Assembly: GCA_963744115.1 (NCBI GenBank) | Contig: CAVUSI010000003.1 | Span: forward strand, 620,001-684,000 | From: Chersky-267 sp963744115 | GTDB lineage: Bacteria; Chloroflexota; Limnocylindria; Limnocylindrales; CSP1-4 | Length of the DNA: 64,000 nucleotides | Direction: 5' to 3' | In this document: in pieces, positions 32,095-40,731 of the stretch | Layout: every line of letters starts with the position of its first letter | Numbering within the stretch: the first letter of the stretch is position 1 | Notes under the pieces: generated by a model | Seen by the model: only the letters and a program-made list of their open reading frames with translations | What the model was told of the DNA's origin: nothing | The model's database searches: none | Made by a program: the position numbers and the translations under genes

Positions 32095-34091
32095 CGGTCT
32101 CCTCCTGCTGGTGGTGTCGCGTCGACGTGGACATGGGGCAGTGGCGCGGGGATCGGCGGCGGTGGAGCTGCTCGGCCGGGCCCGTCGCCCGGTCCGCGCC
32201 CGCTGGCCACCTCGACCGTCGGGCAGCTGTAGACCGCATCGCAGCGGAAGCAGCGACCGGCTTCGCGCTGGGCGGCCTCGGCGCCGAACCCTGGCTGGGT
32301 CGCCCGGAACGTGGCGACATCGACCATCGGCAGGGCGGCATGCTCCCGGGGTCGCGGCTCGAGCCGGAGCACGAGCTTCGCTTCGGGTGCGGTCCGATAG
32401 CGGACGGCGGCCAGGATGTCGGCCTCGCCGTCCCGGGCGCCGGCGAGATACTCGTGGATCGCCCCGGCGGCACGCCGACCGGCCGCGACCGCATCGATGA
32501 TCGTCCTGGGTCCGGTGACGACGTCGCCTCCGGCGAAGACGCCCTTGCGTCCCGTCGCCAGGGTCCGCGGGTCGGCCGCGATCCCCGCCCAGGCGCTGGT
32601 CTCGATGCCTGCGCCCTCGGGCAGGATCGAGGGATCCGGCTCCTCGCCGATCGCGACGAGGATGACGTCGGCGGCCACGATCGCGTCGGAGCCGGGGACG
32701 GCGGCCCAGACGGCCCGCCCACCCTCGACGGCGCCGGTGGGCGCCTGTTCGGTCACCCTCAGGCCGCTGACGCGACCGTCGACGCCGACGACCTCGCCGA
32801 TGGCGACGCCGATCCGGATCTCGACGCCTTCGCGGCGAGCCGCTTCGACCTCCTCGACCTGGGCGGGCATCTCCTTGAAGCCCCGTCGGTAGAGGATGGT
32901 CACCGCGTCGGCCCCGCTGCGAAGGGCCGAGCGGGCGGCGTCCATCGCCGTGCTGCCGCCGCCGACGACGACGACCCGGCCGGTGAGCCGGGGGGACTCA
33001 CCGAGGTTGACCTGCTTGAGGAAGACCGTGCCAGGGATCACGCCACGGAGGTCGTCCCCGGGAACGCCGAGGCGACGGCTCTTCGGGGCGCCCGTGGCCA
33101 GGAACACCGCCTGGAAGCCCTGGGTCTCGAGCTCGTTCAGGGTGAAGTCGCGACCCATCACGGCGTCCAGCCGAAGCTCGACCCCGAGTCCGACGATCCG
33201 GTCGATCTCCTCGCGGAGCACCTCGCGGGGGAGGCGGTATTCGGGGATCCCGATGGCCATCATGCCGCCCGGGACGGGCATCGCCTCGAGGACGGTCACG
33301 CCGTAGCCGAGTCGGGCGAGGTAGTACGCCGCCGACATCCCGGCCGGTCCGCCACCGACGATCGCCACCCGCTCGCTCCGCCGGATCGACGGCGGGTCGA
33401 TCTTGGGCAGCGTGCCCTGTTCGGCGGCGAACCGCTTGAGCGTCCGGATCGCGATCGGCTCGTCGAGCGTCCCGCGACGGCAGGCGGCTTCGCACGGCGC
33501 CGTGCAGATCCAGCCGCAGACCGACGGGAACGGATTGACCTCCGCCGCCACCGCATAGGCGTCGTCGTATCGGCCGGCCCCGATCAGCCCGATGTAGCGA
33601 CCGGCGTCGGTGCCCGCCGGACAGGCGGCCTGGCAGGGCGCGCCCGGAGAGGGCACGTCGGCCCCGACCATCGAGGTCCAGACCTGCCACGGCTCGGGTC
33701 GGCTGCGGGTCTTCCACGTGCCGAAGTCGTCGAACGGTGAGACCTTCCTCGGCTTGAGCGCCTCGCGGGTGACCGCCGACAGCGGGATCCAGCCGTGACT
33801 GGGCTCGGGACGCTCGATCCGGCCCTGGCGGGGCGCCAGCGCGGTCGGGCCGTCGATCTCCTCGAGGGTCATCACGACCACGGGGCATTCACGGATGCAG
33901 ATCGAGCATCCGATGCACTCGCCCACCTGGATCGGGTACTCCATCATGCCCAGGAGCGGACGCCCGTTCGGACCGGCCTCGACACCGGGCCGGACCGGGC
34001 GGGTCATGTCGAGCGCTTCCACCGGGCACACGTCCATGCAGACGCCGCAGTTGATGCAGTTGCCGAGGTCGACCTGGATCCGGTAGCCCAT
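32091..34091 (-). CDS. Ferredoxin-fused GltD-like Fe-S/FAD oxidoreductase
   Basis: A 666-residue redox protein. Residues 1-75 hold two [4Fe-4S] ferredoxin sites (C12-x2-C15-x2-C18-x3-C22-P and C59-x2-C62-x2-C65-x3-C69-P). A linker is followed by a GltD-type Fe-S region (APCQAACPAG, CGWICTAPCEAACRRG), an FAD Rossmann site (VAIVGGGPAGMSAAYYLARL), an NAD(P) site (VVVVGGGSTAMDAARSALRS), the LVAIGEEPD and FAGGDV motifs, and a last Cys group CFRCDAVYSC. This resembles the small subunit of glutamate synthase and NfnB-like proteins but lacks a glutamate-synthase partner. It would pass electrons between NAD(P)H and ferredoxin-like clusters. It leads an overlapping operon with two membrane proteins. 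GGAG lies 6 nt before ATG. Confidence 0.9.
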   Translation of the reverse strand: MGYRIQVDLGNCINCGVCMDVCPVEALDMTRPVRPGVEAGPNGRPLLGMMEYPIQVGECIGCSICIRECPVVVMTLEEIDGPTALAPRQGRIERPEPSHGWIPLSAVTREALKPRKVSPFDDFGTWKTRSRPEPWQVWTSMVGADVPSPGAPCQAACPAGTDAGRYIGLIGAGRYDDAYAVAAEVNPFPSVCGWICTAPCEAACRRGTLDEPIAIRTLKRFAAEQGTLPKIDPPSIRRSERVAIVGGGPAGMSAAYYLARLGYGVTVLEAMPVPGGMMAIGIPEYRLPREVLREEIDRIVGLGVELRLDAVMGRDFTLNELETQGFQAVFLATGAPKSRRLGVPGDDLRGVIPGTVFLKQVNLGESPRLTGRVVVVGGGSTAMDAARSALRSGADAVTILYRRGFKEMPAQVEEVEAARREGVEIRIGVAIGEVVGVDGRVSGLRVTEQAPTGAVEGGRAVWAAVPGSDAIVAADVILVAIGEEPDPSILPEGAGIETSAWAGIAADPRTLATGRKGVFAGGDVVTGPRTIIDAVAAGRRAAGAIHEYLAGARDGEADILAAVRYRTAPEAKLVLRLEPRPREHAALPMVDVATFRATQPGFGAEAAQREAGRCFRCDAVYSCPTVEVASGRGPGDGPGRAAPPPPIPAPLPHVHVDATPPAGGDR

Positions 34092-34174
34092 GGCTGGCTC
34101 CGATGCGGGTTGTCCTCGTCAGGGTCGGCCGAGCCCGCCGGATCGACCCGACGCAGGCGAGCAGGCGGCGCGTG

Positions 34175-34186
34175 ACCCGATCGGGT
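34175..34186. promoter_or_regulatory. 12-bp palindrome upstream of the Fe-S/FAD operon
   Basis: ACCCGATCGGGT is a perfect palindrome in the 171-bp gap between the response-regulator stop and the oxidoreductase start, 84 nt upstream of the ATG at 34091. It could be an operator; in a 70% GC genome chance occurrence is also possible. No clear -10 box is seen between it and the gene. Confidence 0.25.
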
Positions 34187-34262
34187 AGGGCCGGGGGGCC
34201 AGATGGCCCGTGCCGGATGGCCGAGCGGGGCTGGATGCCCCCTCTGGGCCGACGGCGAGGGC

Positions 34263-34922
34263 CTAGCTCCGTGTCTCCGTCGGTGGGACGAGGCCCTCGC
34301 GAACCGCGCGCGCGGCGACCTCCGTCCGGCTCTCGGCGTGGAGCTTCTCGAGGATGTTGCGCAGGTGGTACTTGGCGGTGTTCTCGCTGATCCCGAGCTC
34401 GGTCGCGATCTCCTTGTTGCGGAGGCCGGCCGTCACGAGTCGGAGCACCTCGATCTCGCGATCGGTCAGGGCGTCGGGATCGCTCCGCGCCCGGTCCGGT
34501 GGGCGGTCGCGCCGGAGGTACTCCTCGATGATCCGGGCGGCGGTCGCCGGCGCGATCGCCGCTTCGCCGCGTCCCACGGCGTCGATCATGGTCCGGAACT
34601 GGGGTCCCTCGAGGTTCTTGAGCAGGTAGCCGTTCGCCCCGGCCTTGATCGCCGCGAAGAGATCGTCCTCGTCCTCGCTCACGGTCAGGATCACGATCGC
34701 CGTCTCCGGGCGATCGGCCTTGATCCGGGCGGTGGCATCGAGGCCGGACCCGCCGGGCATCCGGACATCCATCAGGACCAGGTCCGGGCTCAGGCGCTTG
34801 GCCTGCTCGACCGCGTCGGGACCGCTCGAGGCGAGACCGACGATCTCGTGCCCCCAGGCGCCGAGGAGCGAGGCCACGCCGTCGCGGAAGAGCGCGTGAT
34901 CGTCGGCGAGCAGGATCCTCAT
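34263..34922 (-). CDS. NarL/FixJ-family response regulator
   Basis: A 219-residue two-component regulator. The receiver domain has Asp8/Asp9 for magnesium, the phospho-acceptor Asp52 (LVLMDVRMPGGSG), Thr in VILTVSEDEDD and Lys in GYLLKNLEG. The C-terminal LuxR-type helix-turn-helix reads LTDREIEVLRLVTAGLRNKEIATEL (written here across two helices). It binds DNA as a dimer after phosphorylation by its kinase, encoded immediately upstream with a 4-nt overlap. It is the last gene of a four-gene operon with GntR, GH13 and the kinase, so its targets may include glucan-metabolism genes nearby. Confidence 0.94.
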   Translation of the reverse strand: MRILLADDHALFRDGVASLLGAWGHEIVGLASSGPDAVEQAKRLSPDLVLMDVRMPGGSGLDATARIKADRPETAIVILTVSEDEDDLFAAIKAGANGYLLKNLEGPQFRTMIDAVGRGEAAIAPATAARIIEEYLRRDRPPDRARSDPDALTDREIEVLRLVTAGLRNKEIATELGISENTAKYHLRNILEKLHAESRTEVAARAVREGLVPPTETRS

Positions 34923-36268
34923 CGGGACGGTCCACCGGGCAGGGCCGTCCGCTTCGCCGGGACGGTCAGGCGGACGAGCGTGCCGTGGTCGCCCGTTCGT
35001 CGCCATTCGACGGTGCCACCCGCGGCCGCGGCCCGTTCGCGCATCCCGACGAGCCCGAGATGCGGCCAATCGCTCCCGGCTTCGGCGACCCACGGATCGA
35101 ACCCTCGGCCGTCGTCCTCGATCTCGACGTCGACCTCGTCGATGGTGCGAGATACCCGGACGCTGACGCGGTGGGCTTCGGCATGCTTGCGGACGTTGGT
35201 CAGGGCCTCTCTGACGCTGCGGAAGAGGTCGTCCTCGACCTCCGGCTCGAGGACGGCGCCCGCCGCTGGATCGGCCTCGACGCGGACCGCCAGCTTCGAC
35301 GCCTCGGCGAATCGACCGGCGTAGTCGCGGATCGCGGCCACCAGGCCACCCGACGGTTCGACCGGGCTGCTCAATCCGAGGATAGCCTCGCGGACGTCGA
35401 CGTAGATGGATCGCGCGGCGACGGCAAGCTCGTCGATCTGGGCACGGGCTTCCGGGACGCGGCCCGAATCGAGGAGCTCCGTCGCGGCCTGGGACTTGGT
35501 GTTCACGTAGCCGAGGACCTGGGCGAGCCCATCGTGCAGCTCGCGCGCGATCCGCTCGCGTTCGCCCCTGACCGCCAGCGTCCGAAGCTCGCGCTGCAGA
35601 CGGTCGTTCTCGATGGCGACCGCGGCCTGGTCGGCCAGCGCCTGGAGCGTTTCGAGATCCGCGTCGTCGAGGTGCCGATCGCCCGACTGCGCGACCGCCA
35701 GGGTCCCGATCGTCCCGTCGCTCCGCCGGATCGGGACGCCGACGGTCGCGCCGACCACGCCGCGCCGGACGAACCGTTCGGGTTCCGCCACCCCGCCGAG
35801 CGCGTCCGCGCTCGTCCCGAACGCGCCGGCCCCGGCGTCGATCCCCGGGGCGAACAGGTCGTCGGGTCCGCTCCTGGCAGTGAGCCGGGTCACGCCGTCC
35901 GGGTCCGTCGTGAGGATGAACGCGAGATCGGCCCGGAGCAGCTCCCGGGCCGTGTCGACGACGAGTCGCAGGATCCGCTCGAGGTCGGTCAGCGTGGAGA
36001 TCGCGACACCGGTGTCCTGGAGTGCGCGGAGCGATGCGTCGCGTGCCTCGAGCTCCGCGTTCCGGACCCGAAGGTCGTGACTTAGCTCGTCGATCCGCCG
36101 GAAGGCGATCGTCGAGAACGCCCAGGCCGTGATCCCCACCACGACCATCACCAGGAGCGTGTCGGCGGGGAACGGCAGGAACGGGTCGAGCAGGGTGTCG
36201 CTCAACAGCTCGATGGCACCGACCAGCACGACCGGGAGGACGATGGTCAGCCAGCGCAGGCGGGTCAT
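34919..36268 (-). CDS. Sensor histidine kinase (HisKA_3/NarL partner) with GAF domain
   Basis: A 449-residue kinase. Two hydrophobic helices (about residues 5-24 and 37-55) are joined by a very short loop, leaving little extracellular sensor. A coiled coil leads to a GAF domain (about 80-230: LTDLERILRLVVDTARELL, ADQAAVAIENDRL), then a HisKA_3 dimerisation/phosphoacceptor site with His in RERIARELHDGLAQVL and a HATPase_c domain (DDGRGFDP, HLGLVGMRERA). The signal is thus probably cytosolic, read by the GAF domain. It overlaps the GH13 stop upstream and the response-regulator start downstream, each by 4 nt, so all three are translationally coupled. Confidence 0.93.
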   Translation of the reverse strand: MTRLRWLTIVLPVVLVGAIELLSDTLLDPFLPFPADTLLVMVVVGITAWAFSTIAFRRIDELSHDLRVRNAELEARDASLRALQDTGVAISTLTDLERILRLVVDTARELLRADLAFILTTDPDGVTRLTARSGPDDLFAPGIDAGAGAFGTSADALGGVAEPERFVRRGVVGATVGVPIRRSDGTIGTLAVAQSGDRHLDDADLETLQALADQAAVAIENDRLQRELRTLAVRGERERIARELHDGLAQVLGYVNTKSQAATELLDSGRVPEARAQIDELAVAARSIYVDVREAILGLSSPVEPSGGLVAAIRDYAGRFAEASKLAVRVEADPAAGAVLEPEVEDDLFRSVREALTNVRKHAEAHRVSVRVSRTIDEVDVEIEDDGRGFDPWVAEAGSDWPHLGLVGMRERAAAAGGTVEWRRTGDHGTLVRLTVPAKRTALPGGPSR

Positions 36269-39200
36269 CTCGGGGCCGCGCCCTCGGCGCTGTCGTCGAG
36301 GCCGGCGAGCAGGGCGTCCACCCGATAACCCGCGCGCTCGGCCAGGTCGACGAGCCGGGCGATCGGGATCCCGGGCCGGACCGCCGGAACCGGGACCGTT
36401 CGCGCCGGCCGTCCCGGGCCGGTCGTCGCCTCAGGCTTCCCCCCGACGAACGCGGCCGTCGTGCGCACGACCGACTCGAAGGCCGCCTTGTCGAACCACG
36501 CGGACCCGTCCGCGATGTGGACCCGCAGCGCCTCCCGTAGGGCTGGCTCGATGAACCAGCGAGCGACCGCGGCCGCATCGAGCCGGCGAACGGCCGGGTC
36601 GGCGAGGGCGAGACCGCGGACGACGTCGGTCGCGAGATCCACGTCGTCGGGTGCCGGCTCGGCCGCGGCGAGTGCATCGCGGACGATCGGCCACAGCCGG
36701 AGCTCATCGAAGGCCCGACCGTCGACGACGCCGACGGCGGAGGCAAGACGCTGGTCGGGGGTCGCCACGACACCGGCGCCGACCGGTCCGCTCAGCGCGC
36801 GCGCCAGCTGCTCACGGATCTCCGCATGCTCGGGCTCCAGCTCCAGCAGGAGCAGGGCCTCGTCGATGGAGGGGACGGTCCCGGTCCCGATGCGCTCGGC
36901 GAGTCGACGAACGGGGCGGGGCCCGGCAGGCAGCTCGCCGAGGTCGACGTAGACCCGGCACTCGTAGGCTCCGAGCTCGACGCGGAAGCCGTCGCGGGCG
37001 ATCTGCGCGGAGGAGCGCAGGCCTTCGCGACCGGACATCGCATCACGCAGGAGGACGAACCGATCGTCGTCGCCGCTCAACCCGAGGGCGCTCACGAGCG
37101 ACTCGCGGCGCGGTCGGCGCTCTCCGTCGGGGTCACGGGCATTGAAGGCCATCGACTCGCGGATCCACCCATGGGCCTCGGAATAGGCATTGTGATAGAC
37201 GACCAGCGAGCGGTTCCCACCCGGACCGACGTTCGAGTACGCGAAGACGTTCTCGTTGACCGTCCCGTCGTCGGCGATCAGGTCGTAGGCGCGGAAGCCG
37301 TCGGAGCCGGCGAAGTCCGCCCGCCGATGGAGGAGCGGGAAGATCGTCCGGCCGTGGTGGGCGAGGAGGCCCTCGTCGACCGGTTCGTCGCGTTTGGCCC
37401 GTCGGTATTCCATCCCGTACTTCTCGGTGAAGCCTTCGACCTGGCCATGCCCGAACATCGGCAGCCCCGGCATCGTGGCCATGACCGCGGCGACCCCGAA
37501 GTACTTGTCGCCCGAGCCGAACTGGTCGACCGCGGTCCGCTCGTCCGGGTTGCTCATGAAGTTGACGAACCGGCCGAGGATGGCGGGGTCGAACTCGAGC
37601 GTGTTCCGGATGACCTGGCGGTACTCGGCGTTGAGCTCGTCGCGGAGCATGTTCATGAACGCGCTGTTGTAGACCCGATGCATCCCGAGCGTCCGAACGA
37701 AGTAGCCCTCGAGCATCCAGAACGCCTCGGCCAGGAGAAGCGTCCCGGGCACCTCGGCCGCGACCCGGTCGACCACCTCGCGCCAGAACTCGCGCGGCAT
37801 CGCCCGGTCGAACTCGGCCCGGGTCAGCCCGTGGCCGGCGCGGCTCGGGATGGCGCCGCCATGACCGGGCTCGGGGAACCACAGCCGTTGGACGTGCTTC
37901 CGGGCCAGGACCATCGCGGCATCGAAGCGGATCACCGGGAACTGCCGGGCGACGTCGAGGATCGTCCGGATGACCGCCTCGCGGACCGCGGCCTTCGAGT
38001 AGTCGAGCTGGGCGGTGTCGTTCCACGGGAAGCTCGTCCCGTCGTTGCCGTGGTAGACGTAGCGCTCGTCGCCGGTCTGACGATCGAAGCGCTTGAACAC
38101 GACCGCCGCGTCGGTCGAGTCGTAGTAGTGGTCCTCCAGGACGATCCCCACCCGGTCGTCATCCGACAGATCGGGTCCGTTGAACGAGTACGCCGGGAAC
38201 GGGCTGTAGGGCAGCGACAGGAACCGGTCCGGATGCTGGATGACCCAGTCGGAGTCGATCCCCATGTGGTTCGGGACCATGTCGCTCGCCAGCCGGATCC
38301 CTCGCGCTCCGGCGCGGCCGCGGAGGTCCGCGAGCGCGACCGCCCCGCCGAGATCGGCGGCGATCCGGTAGTCGTCCAGCGAGTAGGCCGACGCGACCGC
38401 ATCGGGATCGCCGCGCATCCGCTTGATCCGCTCTGAGGCGCTCGACCGCTCCCATAGGCCGATCAGCCACAGCCCGGTGATCCCCCGGATCGCGAACGTG
38501 TCGAGCTCCTCGTCAGGGACCGCGTCCAGGGTCCGGATCTCCCGTCCGTACCGCCGCGACAGCTGGTCGAGCCAGACGTAGGTGCTCTTGGCGATCAGGA
38601 CCAGGCGCGGCATCCAGTCCAGATCCTCGCTGAACCGCTCCTCCTCGCCGAGTTCGTAGTGGTAGACCTCGGACGGACCACCGGCCCCCGGATCGTGGGT
38701 CGCGAACCACGCCCGGTCGGCGGCCTGACGCTCCTCGGCCAGGACGTCGAGCGCGACCAGCAGCTTGTCGAGAAGATCATCGAGGACGCCGTCGAACAGC
38801 CCCGCCCAGTTCGTCCGGATCCAGCGCAGCTGATCGGCGAGCGAGCCCGGGGCGGCGGCGGCCGGCTGACGGAGGAGCTCGACCAGCGACCGACCCTCCG
38901 GCCCGAACCCGGGCCGACCGCCGAAGAAGCTCTCCAGCTCGTCGGCGACGACCCCCAGTGTGGTGCCGTCGCGAACGGCGCGCAGGTCGACCAGCTCGCG
39001 GAAGGGGTCGACCGCGTCGTTCTCATCGAGGCTGGCCAGGAGCAGGAGCTGCGCGACGGCCGTCGGTGGATCCGGCGTCTCGGGGACGGTCAGTCGCGAC
39101 GGGAACTCGACGCTGAAGGCGCGGACGGCTGAGGTCAGCGGCGCGTTGCCAAGCCGTTCTCGCAGCCAGGCGTCGGCGGCGATGAGCGCGGTCGGATCCG

Positions 39201-39468
39201 CTTCCGCCCGGTATCGGTCGATGAGCCTGCCGAGGATCGTGACGAGGAGACCCGCCGCGTGCAGCTGGCCGGCCGTCAGCGGCGCCTCGGCGGCCTCGGT
39301 CCCGGCTCCGACGGGCGCGCCGGGCGCCGCGCGCCCGTCGTTGACCCTGGCGGCGATCGTCCGCGCCGTCGCGAGGTCGGCGGCGAGGGTGAGGTCGGCC
39401 AGGCGGTAGCGCGTCCGGGCCAGCCGGGCGAGCCGGAAGTCCTCAGCCGTGGACCGCCCGCCGGCCAC
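36265..39468 (-). CDS. Large GH13-family glycoside hydrolase
   Basis: A 1067-residue cytosolic enzyme of the alpha-amylase clan. The barrel lies in the middle: DMVPNHMGIDSDW (region I), VIRFDAAMVLARKH (region II, nucleophile Asp), LLLAEAFWM (region III, acid/base Glu) and FVNFMSNPDE (region IV, where the usual N-H-D is N-P-D). About 330 N-terminal and 280 C-terminal residues are helical or unassigned. The loss of the region IV His suggests altered specificity among alpha-glucan hydrolases or transferases. GTG at 39468 starts 2 nt after the GntR stop; its ribosome-binding site is weak, as expected for a coupled gene. It is followed by a sensor kinase with overlapping codons. Confidence 0.85.
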   Translation of the reverse strand: MAGGRSTAEDFRLARLARTRYRLADLTLAADLATARTIAARVNDGRAAPGAPVGAGTEAAEAPLTAGQLHAAGLLVTILGRLIDRYRAEADPTALIAADAWLRERLGNAPLTSAVRAFSVEFPSRLTVPETPDPPTAVAQLLLLASLDENDAVDPFRELVDLRAVRDGTTLGVVADELESFFGGRPGFGPEGRSLVELLRQPAAAAPGSLADQLRWIRTNWAGLFDGVLDDLLDKLLVALDVLAEERQAADRAWFATHDPGAGGPSEVYHYELGEEERFSEDLDWMPRLVLIAKSTYVWLDQLSRRYGREIRTLDAVPDEELDTFAIRGITGLWLIGLWERSSASERIKRMRGDPDAVASAYSLDDYRIAADLGGAVALADLRGRAGARGIRLASDMVPNHMGIDSDWVIQHPDRFLSLPYSPFPAYSFNGPDLSDDDRVGIVLEDHYYDSTDAAVVFKRFDRQTGDERYVYHGNDGTSFPWNDTAQLDYSKAAVREAVIRTILDVARQFPVIRFDAAMVLARKHVQRLWFPEPGHGGAIPSRAGHGLTRAEFDRAMPREFWREVVDRVAAEVPGTLLLAEAFWMLEGYFVRTLGMHRVYNSAFMNMLRDELNAEYRQVIRNTLEFDPAILGRFVNFMSNPDERTAVDQFGSGDKYFGVAAVMATMPGLPMFGHGQVEGFTEKYGMEYRRAKRDEPVDEGLLAHHGRTIFPLLHRRADFAGSDGFRAYDLIADDGTVNENVFAYSNVGPGGNRSLVVYHNAYSEAHGWIRESMAFNARDPDGERRPRRESLVSALGLSGDDDRFVLLRDAMSGREGLRSSAQIARDGFRVELGAYECRVYVDLGELPAGPRPVRRLAERIGTGTVPSIDEALLLLELEPEHAEIREQLARALSGPVGAGVVATPDQRLASAVGVVDGRAFDELRLWPIVRDALAAAEPAPDDVDLATDVVRGLALADPAVRRLDAAAVARWFIEPALREALRVHIADGSAWFDKAAFESVVRTTAAFVGGKPEATTGPGRPARTVPVPAVRPGIPIARLVDLAERAGYRVDALLAGLDDSAEGAAPR

Positions 39469-39470
39469 GT

Positions 39471-40529
39471 TCAGCCCGTGGCGCTGGATCCGGCGCCGGC
39501 GAGCGTCCGATCCGCCACGACGTGCTCGATCGCCCGGCGGAGCAACTCGAAGCCTGACGGGTCGAATTCGTACAGCCATTCGCGGACGCGGTCCGGGTGG
39601 GTGAACCGCTCTGCGAGTCCGAGGGCGAGGGCCTCGCGCGAGAGGAGGATCAGGTCGGCCGCCGCGTCGACCTTCGTGATCGACTCGGCGTCGTCGATGG
39701 TCGCCGACACGATGGCGACCCCGCTGGTTCCCGACAGCCGGAGCGTCTCGGCGATGTTGGCCGTCCCCGTCGAGGATGCGCAGACCAGCCCGACCTTGGC
39801 TCCGGACGGCAGCTCTGCGATCTCGTGGACCAGCTCCATGTAGCCGGGTCCGACGAGCATCGCCACGACCGGGACCCGCCCGGCGGCATACGCCTGAGCC
39901 TCGTCGGCATGGAACGTCGTCGTGGCGATCAGGTCGTAATGGAACCGCTCGAGCCGGTCCGAGATGTCATCGAGGAGCGTGCCCTCGGCCTCGATCGCCC
40001 CGGGGAACGCCTCGGCGATCCGGTCGGCGTCGTAGCATGCGTCGGCCTTGGTGCACTCTGCGAACAGGACCCGGACGAGCGGTCCCGGCCGCTTGCGCTC
40101 GGTCGCGGCCGCGAACGTGGCCGAGGCGACCTCATCGGGCGTGAAGCCGGCGACCGCACCGCGTCGGAGCATCTCGGCCACGATCCCGGCCAGCGCCTCC
40201 GCCCCGCGTCGCTGCGGCGGGCGATCCGCCACGTGAGTGCCCGCCCCATGGCGGCTGGTCACATAGCCAGCATCGGCCAGGCGCTTGTACACGGCCCTGA
40301 TCGTGTTCGGATTGACCCGGAGGGCGGCGCCGAGCTCGCGGACCGGAGCGAGGCGCGCCCCGCCGAGCAGCCGGCCGGAGTCGATCTGGTAGGCGATCTG
40401 CCAGTAGATCTGGGTCGAGATGGGGACGTCGGAATCACGCTCGACATCGAGGTCGTCGGCGGTGCTCGAGAGTGGCCCGGAGCTATGGCCGGCGTGGTCC
40501 TGACCCAGGACGTCTGGTTCACTTGACAT
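39471..40529 (-). CDS. GntR-family transcriptional regulator with C-terminal effector domain
   Basis: A 352-residue repressor-type protein. A 25-residue polar tail precedes a GntR winged helix (PISTQIYWQIAYQIDSGRLL, LAPVRELGAALRVNPNTIRA, GYVTSRHGAGTHVA). The remaining 230 residues form an alpha/beta domain with repeated strand patterns (FHYDLIATTTFHADEAQAY, VAMLVGPGYMELV, AKVGLVCASSTGTANIAETL), probably ligand-binding, that is not the usual FadR, HutC or MocR type. ATG 40529 sits inside a region with two inverted repeats of TAGT/ACTA, likely its own operators. It leads an operon with GH13, kinase and response regulator, so a sugar or nucleotide-sugar ligand is a fair guess. Confidence 0.9.
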   Translation of the reverse strand: MSSEPDVLGQDHAGHSSGPLSSTADDLDVERDSDVPISTQIYWQIAYQIDSGRLLGGARLAPVRELGAALRVNPNTIRAVYKRLADAGYVTSRHGAGTHVADRPPQRRGAEALAGIVAEMLRRGAVAGFTPDEVASATFAAATERKRPGPLVRVLFAECTKADACYDADRIAEAFPGAIEAEGTLLDDISDRLERFHYDLIATTTFHADEAQAYAAGRVPVVAMLVGPGYMELVHEIAELPSGAKVGLVCASSTGTANIAETLRLSGTSGVAIVSATIDDAESITKVDAAADLILLSREALALGLAERFTHPDRVREWLYEFDPSGFELLRRAIEHVVADRTLAGAGSSATG

Positions 40530-40551
40530 AGTCTGATAGTCCAACTAGTAT
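40523..40551 (+). promoter_or_regulatory. Promoter TTGACA-N17-TAGTAT for the 46-residue protein
   Basis: TTGACA (40523-40528) and TAGTAT (40546-40551) are 17 nt apart, the consensus spacing. It reads towards the small gene at 40591, leaving a leader of about 33-35 nt with GGGAG. The -35 box overlaps the start codon of the divergent GntR gene, so both genes share one control region. Confidence 0.7.
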
Positions 40552-40569
40552 CTTGGCCTAGTCCACTAT
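40537..40569. promoter_or_regulatory. Paired inverted repeats, probable GntR operators
   Basis: TAGTCCAACTA (40537-40547) and TAGTCCACTA (40559-40568) are inverted repeats of TAGT and ACTA around 3-nt and 2-nt spacers, 22 bp apart, two helical turns. A further ATAGTC half-site lies at 40528-40533. The first repeat sits between the -35 and -10 boxes of the plus-strand promoter, where a bound repressor would block transcription both ways. Confidence 0.6.
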
Positions 40570-40590
40570 AACAACCGCCGGGAGTCCGTC

Positions 40591-40731
40591 ATGGCGATCA
40601 TGTTCATCGTCATCCCAGTCGTCATCCTCGCACTTCTGGACGTCGCCGCGCTCCGCCTCGGCGTCGACTCGCGCGACGACTTCGGCGACGACCGCTCTCA
40701 GCGATACCCGGTGGGCATCGAGACCCGCTAG
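40591..40731 (+). CDS. 46-residue single-helix membrane protein
   Basis: A very short gene missed by length filters. It begins MAIMFIVIPVVILALLDVAA, one transmembrane helix, followed by a soluble tail of about 25 residues rich in Asp and Arg (DSRDDFGDDR). GGGAG lies 7 nt upstream of the ATG, and a near-consensus promoter with probable GntR operators lies ahead of that, which makes it credible. It is divergent from the GntR operon and should be co-regulated with it. It may be a small regulatory or stabilising membrane peptide; no homologue is recognised. Confidence 0.65.
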   Translation: MAIMFIVIPVVILALLDVAALRLGVDSRDDFGDDRSQRYPVGIETR

